A stretch of 12,144 bases of DNA, taken from assembly GCA_001430745.1 (NCBI GenBank), contig KQ482061.1, forward strand, positions 1,135,707-1,147,850, in the 5' to 3' direction. The notes under the pieces were generated by a model, which did no database searches, was not told the origin of the DNA, and saw only the letters and a program-made list of their open reading frames with translations. Origin of the DNA: Auxenochlorella pyrenoidosa. Lineage: Eukaryota > Chlorophyta > Trebouxiophyceae > Chlorellales > Chlorellaceae. The translations under genes were made by a program, and so were the position numbers. The first letter of the stretch is position 1. Every line of letters starts with the position of its first letter. This document shows, in pieces, positions 1 to 11,271 of the stretch.

Positions 1-11
1 CCCCCCTGCAG

Positions 12-3000
12 CATCTTGACCCCGCCTTCTATCAGCGGCAGCGGCACCGCCTGGCGGGCGGCGCGCGGGAGCGCAGCCTGGCGGGCCCGCTGCTGCCCGC
101 CTTCCCTGCCGACGTCTACCCGTTTGTCAGCCCTGATAGGCCAGAGGGGGAGGCGCCGCACTTTGTGGCGGAGGTGTTCTTTGCCACACAGGCAAGCGGG
201 GCGTCCATGGTGGTTAATGCAATGCATGATGTGTTGCATGGGCTTCCGGGCGCTGGGGCTGGGTGGGCTTGGTGCAGCGCAGCCAGGCATGCAGCCAAGG
301 CGAGCCCATGGCTGTTGTTCCGCTGGCTCCCCCTGCTGCAGCGCATGGTGCGCGTGGGCCTGCTGCCCGCCGTATACCGCTACCAGGCGCTGGCCAAGAC
401 CCTGCGGCAGGGCTCTGCAGACGAGGAGGACGACGACTCCCCGCTGGAGGAGCGCGCGTGAGCCGCAGCGCTCCCCGCCCGGCTCGTTTCTGGTGGTGGC
501 AGCGCTGTCTGTCGTGCGGGCCTGGCTGTCAAGCGCAGTTGCTGCTTTTTTGTAAGCTTGACGCGCTTCAAGGGCCCCTGCTGCTGGCACCCCCCCCCCC
601 TGCCCCGCAGGTCCACCCTGGACCAGTGGCTGCTGTACGACGGCATGAAGGCGCAGCTGCTGGACCCAGACTTTGCCAACGACACCGTGCACTTCATGGA
701 GCTGCAGGCGCGCGCCTGCACCAGCTGGCGCTCAAGAGCGCAGAAACCGGGGGCAACCGGTGCCCGTTCGCTAGTGCACAGCAGCGGAGGTGTGCGCTTT
801 GGGCCCAGCTGCGTGTCCTGCAGGCTGTGTTGCCCTCTCCCTGCTGCACTGTGCCCACCGCGTGCCTTCCGCCTGCGCCCACCCGCGTGCGTTGTTGCAG
901 GCGCGCTGGCTTGTGGGCCTGCTGGCGCGGGGCCCCGAGGCGGCCAAGGAGGCCTTCTCCCTCATCCCGGAGAGCGTGGTCCGCGACATGACCTCCTGGC
1001 TGACGTGAGCCGGGGCTGGGCGGGCTGCTGCCGTCAGGCAGAACGCGCGTGGAGCAGCTCAGCTGCATGTAGCTCTGTCGAAGCAGGCTGCATGGCATCC
1101 ACCATTTGTGGGGCAGCACCCATGCTGCTTTGCACCTCCCCCTGCGCCACATGCAGCACTTTGTCCCACGCGGACAGCCACGCTCCAACCCCCCTCACCA
1201 CCCAGCAGCCCCACCCCCACCCCCACCCCTGCAGCTTCCTGATCTACAACCAGAGCACAGAGCTGCTGGGTGGCATGGACATCGGGGTGCTCGTCTCCTG
1301 CCTCACCGGCCTGCTGAGGCACACCCACCTGGTGGCCTCGCCGCCGGTGCACCAGTCCATCGTGCAGCTGCTGCTGGCCATGCTGTCGCCGCAGCTGGCG
1401 GGCGCGGGGCGCGGCGCGGGCGCGCTGGGCCCCCGCCACGTCTCCCCCGCCGAGGCCGCCCTGGTGACGGCCGTGCTGGGCACCGGCGCGGCGCAGACCG
1501 ACCTGCTGCCCGCCCTCATGGCGGCCTACTCGCATGCCGACCACGTGGTGGGGCTGGACGTGGACAAGGACCAGGTGGGCCCCACGGGGGCTGCCTCTAG
1601 GTACATGCTCGAGGGTGGTGGCTCCTGTCGACATCCCTCCCGCCCCAACCCCCACCTCCGTCCACCCTCCTCACGCCCATGCCTCCGTACTGCCTCCCCC
1701 CTGCAGTACGACAAATTCCACCTGCGTGGCTGCATCGACTCGCTGCTCATGGAGCTGTGGCGCGACCCCGCCTGCGCCGCCTCGCTGACCGCGGCGGCGC
1801 GCCAGGGCGGCGGCGCCTTTGCCGCCTTTGTGGGGGCGGTGCTCAACGACCTGATGTACCTGCTCAAGGACTCGCTGCAGGTGGGGTTGGGGGGTGGGTG
1901 GGGGGGGTGGGGGGGGGGCGCACCTCTCGCCGCCTCGAGGGCTCCGCCCTGCGTTGGCTGCCTGACTGGCTGCTTGCAGGCGGGGTCGCAGTGAGCTCAA
2001 GGCAGGGGTCCTGGCGGGGTGACCCTCGGGACTGCGCAGGCGAGCCTACCCCTCGCCGCCCACTCCCTGCGCCGCCTTTCCCAAACCCAAACCCCCAAAC
2101 CCACCCCCTGCCCGCAGCGCCTGGAGGACATCCACGCCCTGGAGGTCAGCAAAGCAGACGCGGCGCGCTGGCAGCAGGTGCCGCAGCGCGAGCGCGAGGA
2201 GAAGCAGGTGCGAGCCGCACCGCCGCAGGCGCTGCAACGCAGCCGTGCAGCGGGCTGCCTTTGCGCCACCCTGCGACGGCGCTTGCTGGCCGCCCCTGCG
2301 CGGTACAGTCGGTGGGGCGTTTCTCGGGTTGGCCACCGGCACCAAGTGTCCCTGCTGCCTGCAGGCATTCTACGAGAGCCAGCAGTCCACCACACGCGGC
2401 TTCATGCGCATGGCTGTGTCCACGCTGGCCATGCTGAACACGCTGGTGGAGAACGCGGCGGTGCGGGAGGGCTTCATGCACGAGAGCGTGGTGAACAAGG
2501 CGGCGGCGGCGGTGAGCTCCCCCGGCTTGCTGACAGGGGCTGCTTGGGCTGGGAGCAGCGGCTGGCAGCGTGTCAGAATGCCAGCCACAGGCTGATGCCG
2601 CACCACACCTGGTTGCACTCACTCTTTTGTTCCAGTGTCGGCCGTGCACTTCCTCGCTGCGCACTTTCCCCACTGCCTCCAAACCTGGCCCCCTTGCTGC
2701 CCACCTATGGCAGGCGGTGCACTTTATCGAGATCCTGGTGGGGCCCAAGTGCGAGGAGCTGCAGGCGGGTACAGAGCGCGCGCCCGCCTGCCCCTGGGTT
2801 GTTGCAAGCGCAGCCTGGATCTGGTGAATCACGCTGCTCACTGATCGACCGCCCTTGGCCAGCATGCCCTGTTCTGCGGCAATCAAAGCCCCGCCCCCCC
2901 CCCCCCCGCCCACCCCCCACCCCACCCCCCCACACCCCAAACACACACACACCGCCTGCACCCCTCGCACCGCCGCAGGTTGACCGCCCCGAGCAGTACC

Positions 3001-6000
3001 ACTTCAGCCGGGACCAGCTGCTCGTGTCCATGGTCTACTTCACCGCCCGCCTGGCGGAGCAGCCCGCCTTTGTGCAGGCCGTCAGCGCGGTGAGGCGGGC
3101 GGGTGGGGCTGGCACCCAGAGCCAGCGGCGCCGAGGGGCCAGCAGCTCGTGGGCAGCACCTCCAGGCGGCAGCAGCAGCCGGAAACAGTTTGCATCGGCG
3201 CAGGCTGAAACCTGTGCCTCCACGGCGCCCCGCTCCCCTCTCCGTCATCTGCAGGTGCCTGATTACGATGAGAGCATCATCCAGCAGGCAGTGAAGATCA
3301 TGGCAGACAAGCAGCTAGGGGAGTACGAGCACAGACGGCGCCTGGAGGCCCTGGCAGCTGGTGAGGGCTCTCAGAAGCTAGCGCAGCGGCAGAGATGGCA
3401 AGCCGACATTTGGGCAGCTGTCATGCAGACAGGAAGCTCCGGCATTGCACTTCGCTGCTCTGCTCTTCAGTTATGATCCTGCGCCCTACCCTTTGCACTG
3501 AGCATGGCATCATGCCTCGTGCTCACCCTGCTCCGCCCGCGCAGCCGTGCGACAGCTGCGTGGCGAGGGGGGCGGCAGCGCTGCTGCTGCAGGCGCCCCC
3601 GCGTCCCCACCCGACCTCTCCTTCTCCCAGGTGCCCAGGGGTTGAGAGGAGGGGAGGTGTCGGCCTCACAGCCTCCCTCGCACACGGTGCATGCATGCAT
3701 GGAAGTGTCTCCCTACTTTGCGTTTTTCAGCCTGTGCCGGGGGCTGGTGTCCACACGGCGCTTGCTCCGGCTCTTGCCCTGCACTCTGGATGGCTGGCCT
3801 GCAGGAGGAGCCCGCTGACCTGGAGGGCGCCTACGTGGTGGCCCTGTCTGAGCTGGCAGTGGGCGACTTTGACTCGGAGGTGACCCGCGCCTACAACCGC
3901 TCGTTTGCGGCCAAGGCGGAGCGGCAGGAAGGGGACACGGCCGGTGAGCGCCGCAGGGCCGAGCACCTGAAGGCTGGAGTGCTGCAGGGATGCACCCAGA
4001 GGGGGCTGCTGGCACCCCGCCCCCCACCCACCCACCCACCCCACCCCACCCTACCCCCACCCCCCACCCCCGCAGGCAAGATGAAGGCCCTGTCCAAGGA
4101 GGTGCGCGGCTTCTCCGGGCGCACCCGCCTGCCCATCTATGCCGCCAGCAGCATATGCGTGCGCTACGACGCCAGTGAGTGGCTACGGTCCGGGCCGCAA
4201 GCCATGTGGTTGCGGGGCAGGCGGGAGGCGGTCACAAGGAGAGGCGGTGCCGCCACTGCATGCGGCTGTCAGTATTCAGCCTTTGTGGTCCTCCTCCTGC
4301 TGTTTGGCATCGCCTCTTCTCCGCATGCTACAGTTCGGGCAGCACATCCCTTTCCCTGTTCCTTCCGGACATATACCTCGCTCCCTCATCCGCTGCTGCT
4401 CCCCGGGCAGACCGCATGGACAAGATGCGCGCGCTGATCACGGGCCCAGAGGACACGCCCTACTACGGCGGCTGCTTCATCTTCGACATCTACTTCCCCG
4501 GTGAGGGCGGTGGCCAGCAGGCGCAGCGCGCCCAGAGGGGCGAGCAGCAGCAGGTGCCGGGCCGCCGCGGGCCCAGGAGGAGGCGAGGCACATGCACTGG
4601 CACCTTCACACCCGCTGATGGGCTCGGAGCTGGGGTCTGCCCTGCCGTGACCACCAGCGTCAGTTCTGCCTGCCTGCGTCATTCTATCAGTGCCCGCAGT
4701 GCCCCCCAACCCCCACCCCCCCCCCCACCCCACCCCCCCACCCCTCCCTCGCTGCCCGCAGACGACTACCCCAATGTGCCGCCCCTGATGGAGCTGGAGA
4801 CCACGGGCGGCGGCGTGGCGCGCTTCAACCCAAACTTGGTGGGCCAGCCTGCCTAACCGCTGGCAGGGGGGTGGGCGGGCGCAACAGCTGCCGGCCCCAG
4901 TGGCGGGCAAGCACGGCTGGCAGCCGCGGTGTGCTGTGCTGGACCCAAAGAAATGCTGGTGCTTGGCACTCTGCGCTGCTTACGCAACTTCCCCTGTCCC
5001 CTTCACCCACCGTTCCTGCAGTATGCCGGCGAGTGGCGATTGGAAGGCAGCAGCGGTGCCTGTGGATGGCATGGGAAGCTGCAGCAGTGCACGACAAAGC
5101 AGCACATCTGGCTTGTGCGGGGCGCGTGCCAGTGCAGTTCCTGCACACCAGCCAGCACTCAATTGCTTTTCTGCAAACCAAGCCCTTCTTCTCCGAGCTG
5201 TTGTTGGTTCCTGCCCTGCTTGCAGACGGCAAGGTCTGCCTGAGCCTGCTCGGTACGTGGCACGGTGGCGACGAGAGCGAGAAGTGGCGCCCCGGCACCT
5301 CCAACCTCTTCCAGGCCAGTGCACTGTGATCGACAGCAGGACAGCCGCGGCACCCTACACCCAGGAATGCAGCGCGGCACCTGCGGACGAGGCACAGAGC
5401 CTGCCGAGCGCTGCACTTGCTGCGGCGCATTGATGCCCACTCAATTGATGCCCACTCGCCTGCTGCCGGCCCCCCCTTGCCTGCAGGTGTTGCTGTCCAT
5501 CCAGGGCATGATCTTCATCACCGACCCCTACTTCAACGAGGTGGGGGGAGGGAAGCAGTGGAGGGGGGTTGCTCCTCAGGGGATGGTCTCGGTTGGCCAG
5601 ACAGCAGCAACAGACGCCTGGCCGGTTTGGTGATGGGATGGCGCATGCGCTGCCCTTCGATAGGTGCTCGCTGAGTGCCGCCACCCAGAGCCCATCTTCT
5701 TCCCCCCGCCTGCCCCTGCCTGCCTGCCCTGCAGCCGGCGTATGAGGGCATGCGGGGGACAACGGAGGGCACCTCATCGAGCCTCAAGTACAACTCGGGT
5801 GGGTGGGCCTGCAAGTTTGCAGCAGCCAGCCATTCCGGGTTTTCACCAGGGTTTTCACAGGGCAAGACTAATTGGCTCTTTGCATCGTGACTGTCGTTCT
5901 CCAAGTTCGGTATCTCGCGGCCGCCTGCCCTGCAGAGATCTGGCTCAACAGCATCCGCTACGCCATGATCGACCAGCTGCGCCGCCCGCGGCCTGGGTTT

Positions 6001-6345
6001 GAGGAGGCCACGCGCGCGCACTTCCGCCTGCTGAGGTGGCGCATCATGAGGCAGTGCGGCGCCTGGCTGGAGCAGGCGCGGGCGCTGGACCCGCTCTTCC
6101 AGGTGGGCTGGCCGGGGGTGGGGTGGGAGCGGCTCGTGTGGGCGTGGGTTGTGGTAGTGGTTGTGTGGTGGCGGCGGGGGGCGCATGGCTGGGCCCTGAG
6201 GGGCGAGGCGCGTGGAGCAGCAGCATGCAAGTCTGTGCGCTCAGCTGCCCGTGGCTGCACCCAACACCGCTGGCTGCTCTGCTTTCTGCAGAAGCGCCTG
6301 CACGATGCGGTGGTGGAGCTGCATGGCCTGCTGGCAGCGCTGTGA
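12..6345 (+). CDS. E4 ubiquitin ligase core fused to a BIRC6-type E2 domain (3' part of gene)
   Basis: The predicted protein extends ubiquitin chains. It joins a Ufd2/UBE4 (E4) core to an E2 conjugating domain. Exons: 12-191, 342-457, 611-707, 901-1004, 1235-1574, 1707-1880, 2118-2207, 2365-2511, 2714-2764, 2979-3089, 3255-3360, 3545-3630, 3805-3943, 4076-4174, 4411-4500, 4762-4838, 5022-5028, 5226-5314, 5487-5540, 5735-5798, 5936-6102, 6292-6345. They total 2442 bases, exactly 814 codons including TGA, with every junction in phase. Residues 1-510 (window numbering) carry Ufd2-core landmarks: [39 protein letters not shown] Gly/Ala/Ser linker follows (about 511-534), then a pre-E2 segment (540-580), the E2 fold (582-740) with FNPNLY at 665-670 and catalytic Cys676 in [12 protein letters not shown], and a helical tail. 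The core resembles UBE4B, the E2 part BIRC6, both judged from remembered family motifs. No U-box is present. The N-terminus lies left of the window; an acceptor AG sits at 10-11. I am confident of the domains and less so of some donors. Confidence 0.85.
192..341 (+). other. GC-AG intron 1 of the fusion gene, in frame and without stops
   Basis: The donor reads CAG|GCAAGC, the classic GC-donor form, and the acceptor is CTGCTGCAG. Splicing joins [10 protein letters not shown] to [11 protein letters not shown], as the UBE4 family requires. The intron is 150 bases long, a multiple of three, and has no stop in the gene's frame, so retention would insert 50 residues rather than truncate the protein. 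Confidence 0.75.
708..900 (+). other. Probable GC-AG intron 3 of the fusion gene
   Basis: The only junction that gives [14 protein letters not shown] without an insertion, in the right phase, uses donor CAG|GCGCGC and acceptor TTGTTGCAG. The nearest GT downstream (at 761, GTGCCC) is in the wrong phase. The donor is weak by consensus. Because GCGCGC follows CAG at both the donor and the exon after the acceptor, the exact cut could shift by a few bases. Confidence 0.6.
1881..1919 (+). repeat. G-tract run at the 5' end of intron 6
   Basis: Immediately after the splice donor the intron consists almost only of G runs separated by T or TT, with five or more runs of three to ten G. On the transcript this could fold as a G-quadruplex next to the 5' splice site. 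Elsewhere in this gene the coding strand has C runs, so this tract has the opposite polarity. Confidence 0.8.
2765..2978 (+). other. Probable GC-AG intron 9 of the fusion gene
   Basis: Donor CAG|GCGGGT joins GPKCEELQ to VDRPEQYHF in phase 0, as in the UBE4 family. The GT four bases downstream would shift the frame into an immediate stop. The intron ends with a very long C-rich tract before CGCCGCAG. Confidence 0.65.
2889..2952 (+). repeat. C-rich tract with C14 run and CA repeat in intron 9
   Basis: A near-pure C tract with an uninterrupted run of 14 C (2894-2907), then CCCCA-type units and a short CA repeat, leads to the acceptor at 2977-2978. It takes the place of a U-rich polypyrimidine tract. 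The opposite strand has G-quadruplex potential. Confidence 0.85.
4018..4070 (+). repeat. CCCA/CCCCA simple repeat before acceptor of intron 13
   Basis: The stretch is composed of C runs broken by single A or T, ending at the acceptor CGCAG (4071-4075). It is the polypyrimidine tract of the intron that precedes the first E2-fold exon. Confidence 0.8.
4702..4748 (+). repeat. C-run simple repeat before acceptor of intron 15
   Basis: This is a C-run tract of the same kind, followed by GCTGCCCGCAG and the exon encoding DDYPNVPP. It is another C-only polypyrimidine tract. Confidence 0.8.
5022..5028 (+). other. 7-base microexon (exon 17) in the E2 active-site loop
   Basis: The preceding exon ends at FNPNL and the next begins inside the Asp codon of DGKVCLS, so a Tyr, one residue and the first base of Asp are missing. 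The bases TATGCCG, directly after an acceptor CCTGCAG and before GCGAGT, supply Tyr-Ala-Asp in perfect phase. FNPNLY-x-DGKVCLS is near-invariant in this E2 class. A 34-base version (5022-5055) with a GT donor is the competing reading. Confidence 0.6.
5029..5225 (+). other. Probable GC-AG intron 17, just before the active-site exon
   Basis: The donor is CCG|GCGAGT, with consensus-like GAGT at positions +3 to +6, and the acceptor is TGCTTGCAG. It joins the 7-base microexon to the exon encoding the catalytic cysteine. An alternative GT donor at 5056 (GTGCCT) is also in phase but would insert 9 residues between FNPNLYA and DGKVCLS, next to the catalytic centre. Confidence 0.6.
5315..5486 (+). other. 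Probable GC-AG intron 18, just after the active-site exon
   Basis: Donor CAG|GCCAGT and acceptor TTGCCTGCAG join TSNLFQ to VLLSIQ, a junction the E2 family fixes precisely. The GT four bases further on gives the wrong frame. The donor departs from the usual GCAAGT, so the site rests on phase and homology. Confidence 0.65.
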
Positions 6346-6570
6346 TGGCACCCGGATATTGATGATCTGAGCGCGGCACGCCCAGCAGGCAGCACCCCCA
6401 TGCGGCCCTCCTCCTGCCTTGTCTGCACTCTGTGCTGCTCTTGTGGTCTGCTGCTTCACTTCATGCATGCAAACCAGCTGAGCTACAACAGCAGAGGCGT
6501 GCAGCAAGGGGACATCTGGCCATTGGACACGCCTGCGGTTGCAGGGAAGCAGGGATGCAGGCAGGCGCAG
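6346..6570. other. Convergent 3' interval between the fusion gene and CDKD
   Basis: Only 225 bases separate the stop codons of two genes that run towards each other, so their 3' untranslated regions must be short or overlap. I see no TGTAA (green-algal polyadenylation motif) on either strand and no coding frame with family resemblance. In particular there is no U-box after the E2 domain. Confidence 0.7.
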
Positions 6571-9219
<2,649 letters not shown>

Positions 9220-9646
9220 GGCTTCAAAAGCTGCGCCTGTTCAAGCGGCAGTGGTGGCGGCACTGGCGGCGGCAGGTGCCGCAACCGTGCAAGGCTGGGT
9301 GGTGCGGCAGTCAATCGAGTGGCGCCCCCAGATGCGTTGTTGATGCCCCGTACTGCTGCAAAGCGCGCAGGGTGGCGCCTGCGGCTTGCAGCACAGAGTT
9401 TGGTCCTCAGGGGTTCAGGCGCTTATTGATGGTACTTTGCTCCCTTGAAAGGACGATCGGGTAAAGCTGGAGGCCTGTCTCCCAGCAACAAGACATGCTG
9501 TCGAGCGTGCTGGCGATGTGCTTGTTGTCGCCTTGTTGAGAGCTCCTCGCTAATATTTATGAACACAATATATTCCAAAGACCGCTGGGCTATACGGCGG
9601 CCGTAATCTCCAGGCGCCCCAGGGCTGGTGGGCGGGCGGTTCAGCT
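9220..9646. promoter_or_regulatory. Divergent promoter interval between CDKD and the membrane-protein gene
   Basis: This 427-base stretch lies between two start codons pointing away from each other and must hold both 5' untranslated regions and both promoters. It has no convincing coding frame. Its middle and right parts are less GC-rich than the genes, with an AT island near the right end. I recognise no defined transcription-factor site with confidence. Confidence 0.65.
9551..9574 (+). promoter_or_regulatory. AT-rich TATA-like element upstream of the membrane-protein gene
   Basis: Two A/T-only blocks, TAATATTTAT and the palindrome AATATATT, lie 73-96 bases before the ATG at 9647. In such GC-rich DNA this is the only strong TATA-like sequence in the interval, at a plausible distance for a core promoter driving the plus-strand gene. 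It is symmetric enough that it could serve either direction. Confidence 0.4.
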
Positions 9647-11135
9647 ATGGCAACACCGCTGGTTGCTGCGGCGGCCGTCACGACATCTCCAGAGTCTACG
9701 CGGATCATTGCGCTCTCCTGCATCGGTGCGCGACACTGGCACCGCCAAGCATGCCCAACATGCTTGACCGCCTCGGCGCCCTGTGCTCGCTTCCCGCCGC
9801 TTGTAACAAACATCGCTGCAATCCCTGCTGTGTGCAGTGGCAGGCACAGTGCTGTTCCTGGCTTTTGTGGTACACAAGATGCGGCAGCGTGTGCGGCTGG
9901 GCTGCTGCGGCATCGGCGAGGGCGCCCAGGCGGAGCGTGCCGCTGTGCTCACCCTTGCAGCACAGCTGTACCGTGCAGCAGCCACCAACCCTGCCATTGT
10001 GGCCCGACCCCTGGCGGGGACTGCTGGCTGGGGACAGACGGTGCCTCCCACCTATCTGCCACCCACGTTGGCGCCCGAAGAGGTGGCTGCGCTCCGCTCA
10101 CCGCGTTCGCCTGCAGCTGCCGCTGCCCACCTGGCCATGGTCGCTGCACCATCGCCATGGAGCCATGCCAGCGAGCTGTCGTATACTTCGCCGCAGTCGC
10201 ACGAACCACAGCAGCAGGTCCAGCAGCCGCAGCTCCAGTTGCCACCGCGGCCACCCAGGCCACGGCAGCCCTCGACAAGCCCCTCTGGCACCGTGCGGGA
10301 TGGCAGCGTGGCAACGAACACTGCAGCAGGCAGCGGGTGGGCACCCCGAGGCAGCGAGCCTGGCAGAGCACCTTGCGCACCGCCACTGCAGCGCTGGCCC
10401 ACAGTGCGTGAGCTTGTGCGTGCCTGGAGCCGCTCTCGCTCTGCCACTAGGGAGGCAGAGGCCAGCAGCAGCAGCATTGGTGCTGCTGACGTGCTGACCT
10501 GCGGGCCTGCTGCTAGCGGTACAGGGCACGACAAGCGTGCGGCTTTTGACCTAGAGTCGCAGAAGGGCGCGGTGCCCTGCCAGCCTCCAGAGGCCCGAGC
10601 CTTCACTTGGAGCCAGCTGGGCATCTCGCCGGGGGGCACCCCCGCTGGCTCGCGCCGCACTTCCGACTCACTCAGCCCGCCGCCTCAGGCAGGCACGGCG
10701 CCGCCTCCGCGACGCCCGCCAAGCGAGCTGCATGCCATGAGCAACCCCGTCTTTTCTCCCTATGACTGGGCGCACCACGGAGCAGCGTCGGGGGCTGTAG
10801 ATGCCACCGCTTCCAGCTTCTCGCACCAGCTACGGCGGCAGCCTTCCCGGCTGTCCCGGGCGGCCAGCTTTGCAGATCCATCGCCCGCTGCGCCCGACCC
10901 CGCCTCTGCTGCTGCGCTGGCGACCGGGGCTGCAGCGCATGCGGGGTGCGGCGCTGGTGAGGCAGGCAGTCGGGAGGGCAGCAGTCACCATGGCCGGCGC
11001 AGCATCCCGCATCCTGCTGTCGGCAGCGGGGGTGGGTGGGCTGCCGAGCCGCAGGGCGCAGGCATGCGCTCGCGCCTCTCTCAGCAGTCGCTGCTGCAAT
11101 CCGAGACGGAGGGCCTAGGCCGCATCAACGAATGA
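9647..11135 (+). CDS. Single-pass membrane protein with long disordered tail, unknown function
   Basis: I do not recognise this protein. Exons 9647-9725 and 9838-11135 (intron 9726-9837, donor GTGCGC, acceptor TGTGCAG) give 458 residues. Splicing joins IIALSCI to VAGTVLFLAFVV, making one continuous hydrophobic helix (about residues 20-38), followed by the basic stretch HKMRQRVR. The positive-inside rule predicts a short outside N-terminus and a cytoplasmic tail. A possible helix (about 55-80, ERAAVLTLAAQLYRAA) follows, then some 370 residues rich in Ala, Pro, Ser, Gln and Arg that look disordered, with several Arg-x-x-Ser sites (for example SRLSRAASF and SRLSQQS) that could be phosphorylated. 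No RING, kinase or receptor domain is visible. Without splicing, the first frame ends near 10411 and the helix is lost, so I favour the spliced model. Confidence 0.65.
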
Positions 11136-11271
11136 GGCTGACTGGCTGCTTGCGCAGCCCGCTCCCTTCTGGCAGTCCCCGGCACTGTGAACTACGCAGC
11201 CAGTCTGGTAGAACTGCTCTTCTACAATTGGTTTTCGTTTAGCAGTTAAAGTTCTTCAAACCGCCTTTGGC

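Larger units (their letters stand above)
12..3360 (+). other. Ufd2/UBE4 (E4) core domain region of the fusion gene, exons 1-11
   Basis: These eleven exons encode a helical-repeat scaffold that in yeast Ufd2 and human UBE4A/B binds substrates and shuttle factors. Conserved blocks occur in the family order: an FF-containing helix before GLLPAVYRY, then [59 protein letters not shown], and a last helix with [11 protein letters not shown]. Within these blocks my remembered UBE4B sequence aligns with almost no gaps, which fixes most splice sites, including those with GC donors. The core ends about where the U-box linker starts in UBE4 proteins. Confidence 0.85.
3805..6102 (+). other. BIRC6-type E2 (UBC) domain region of the fusion gene, exons 13-21
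   Basis: These exons encode a pre-E2 segment ([12 protein letters not shown]) and then a ubiquitin-conjugating fold of the large BIRC6/UBE2O class. Visible signatures are [21 protein letters not shown] (split here: [12 protein letters not shown], then CFIFDIYFP), [25 protein letters not shown] with the active-site cysteine, [23 protein letters not shown] and RGTTEGT. In this class FNPNLY takes the place of the HPN motif of ordinary E2s. The RYAMIDQL and FRLLRWRIM helices after the fold match BIRC6 better than plant UBC24/UBE2O, so the assignment leans to BIRC6. No BIR domain is seen in the window. Confidence 0.85.

Noticed and set aside
551..555. TGTAA motif inside intron 2 (and another at 9802-9806 in the membrane-protein gene intron) as premature polyadenylation signals.
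   Set aside because: A five-base motif is expected by chance at this scale, and both genes clearly continue past it.
558..1994. Long plus-strand reading frame of about 478 codons without introns.
   Set aside because: It runs through introns with C and G tracts and only partly coincides with conserved protein. It is a by-product of high GC content.
2146..2970. Minus-strand reading frame of about 274 codons opposite the E4 core.
   Set aside because: The product is Gly/Ala/His-rich without family resemblance and mirrors exons and C-rich introns of the other strand.
2019..3476. Plus-strand reading frame of about 485 codons.
   Set aside because: Only parts of it coincide with exons in the true frame; the rest is intronic low-complexity sequence.
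3361..3804. The E4 core and the E2 domain might be two separate genes.
   Set aside because: Exons 11, 12 and 13 join in phase with usable splice sites, no stop and no start-like 5' region lies between them, and the whole 22-exon chain sums to an exact multiple of three. cDNA could still overturn this.
6346..6570. A missing U-box exon after the E2 domain.
   Set aside because: The E2 part ends in a clear stop at 6343-6345, and neither frame nor strand here shows the U-box pattern of a Pro-rich DP.T.E/MxDPV motif.
9355..9372. A possible E2F-type cell-cycle site (AAAGCGCGC) upstream of CDKD.
   Set aside because: It does not fit TTTSSCGC or its complement in either orientation.
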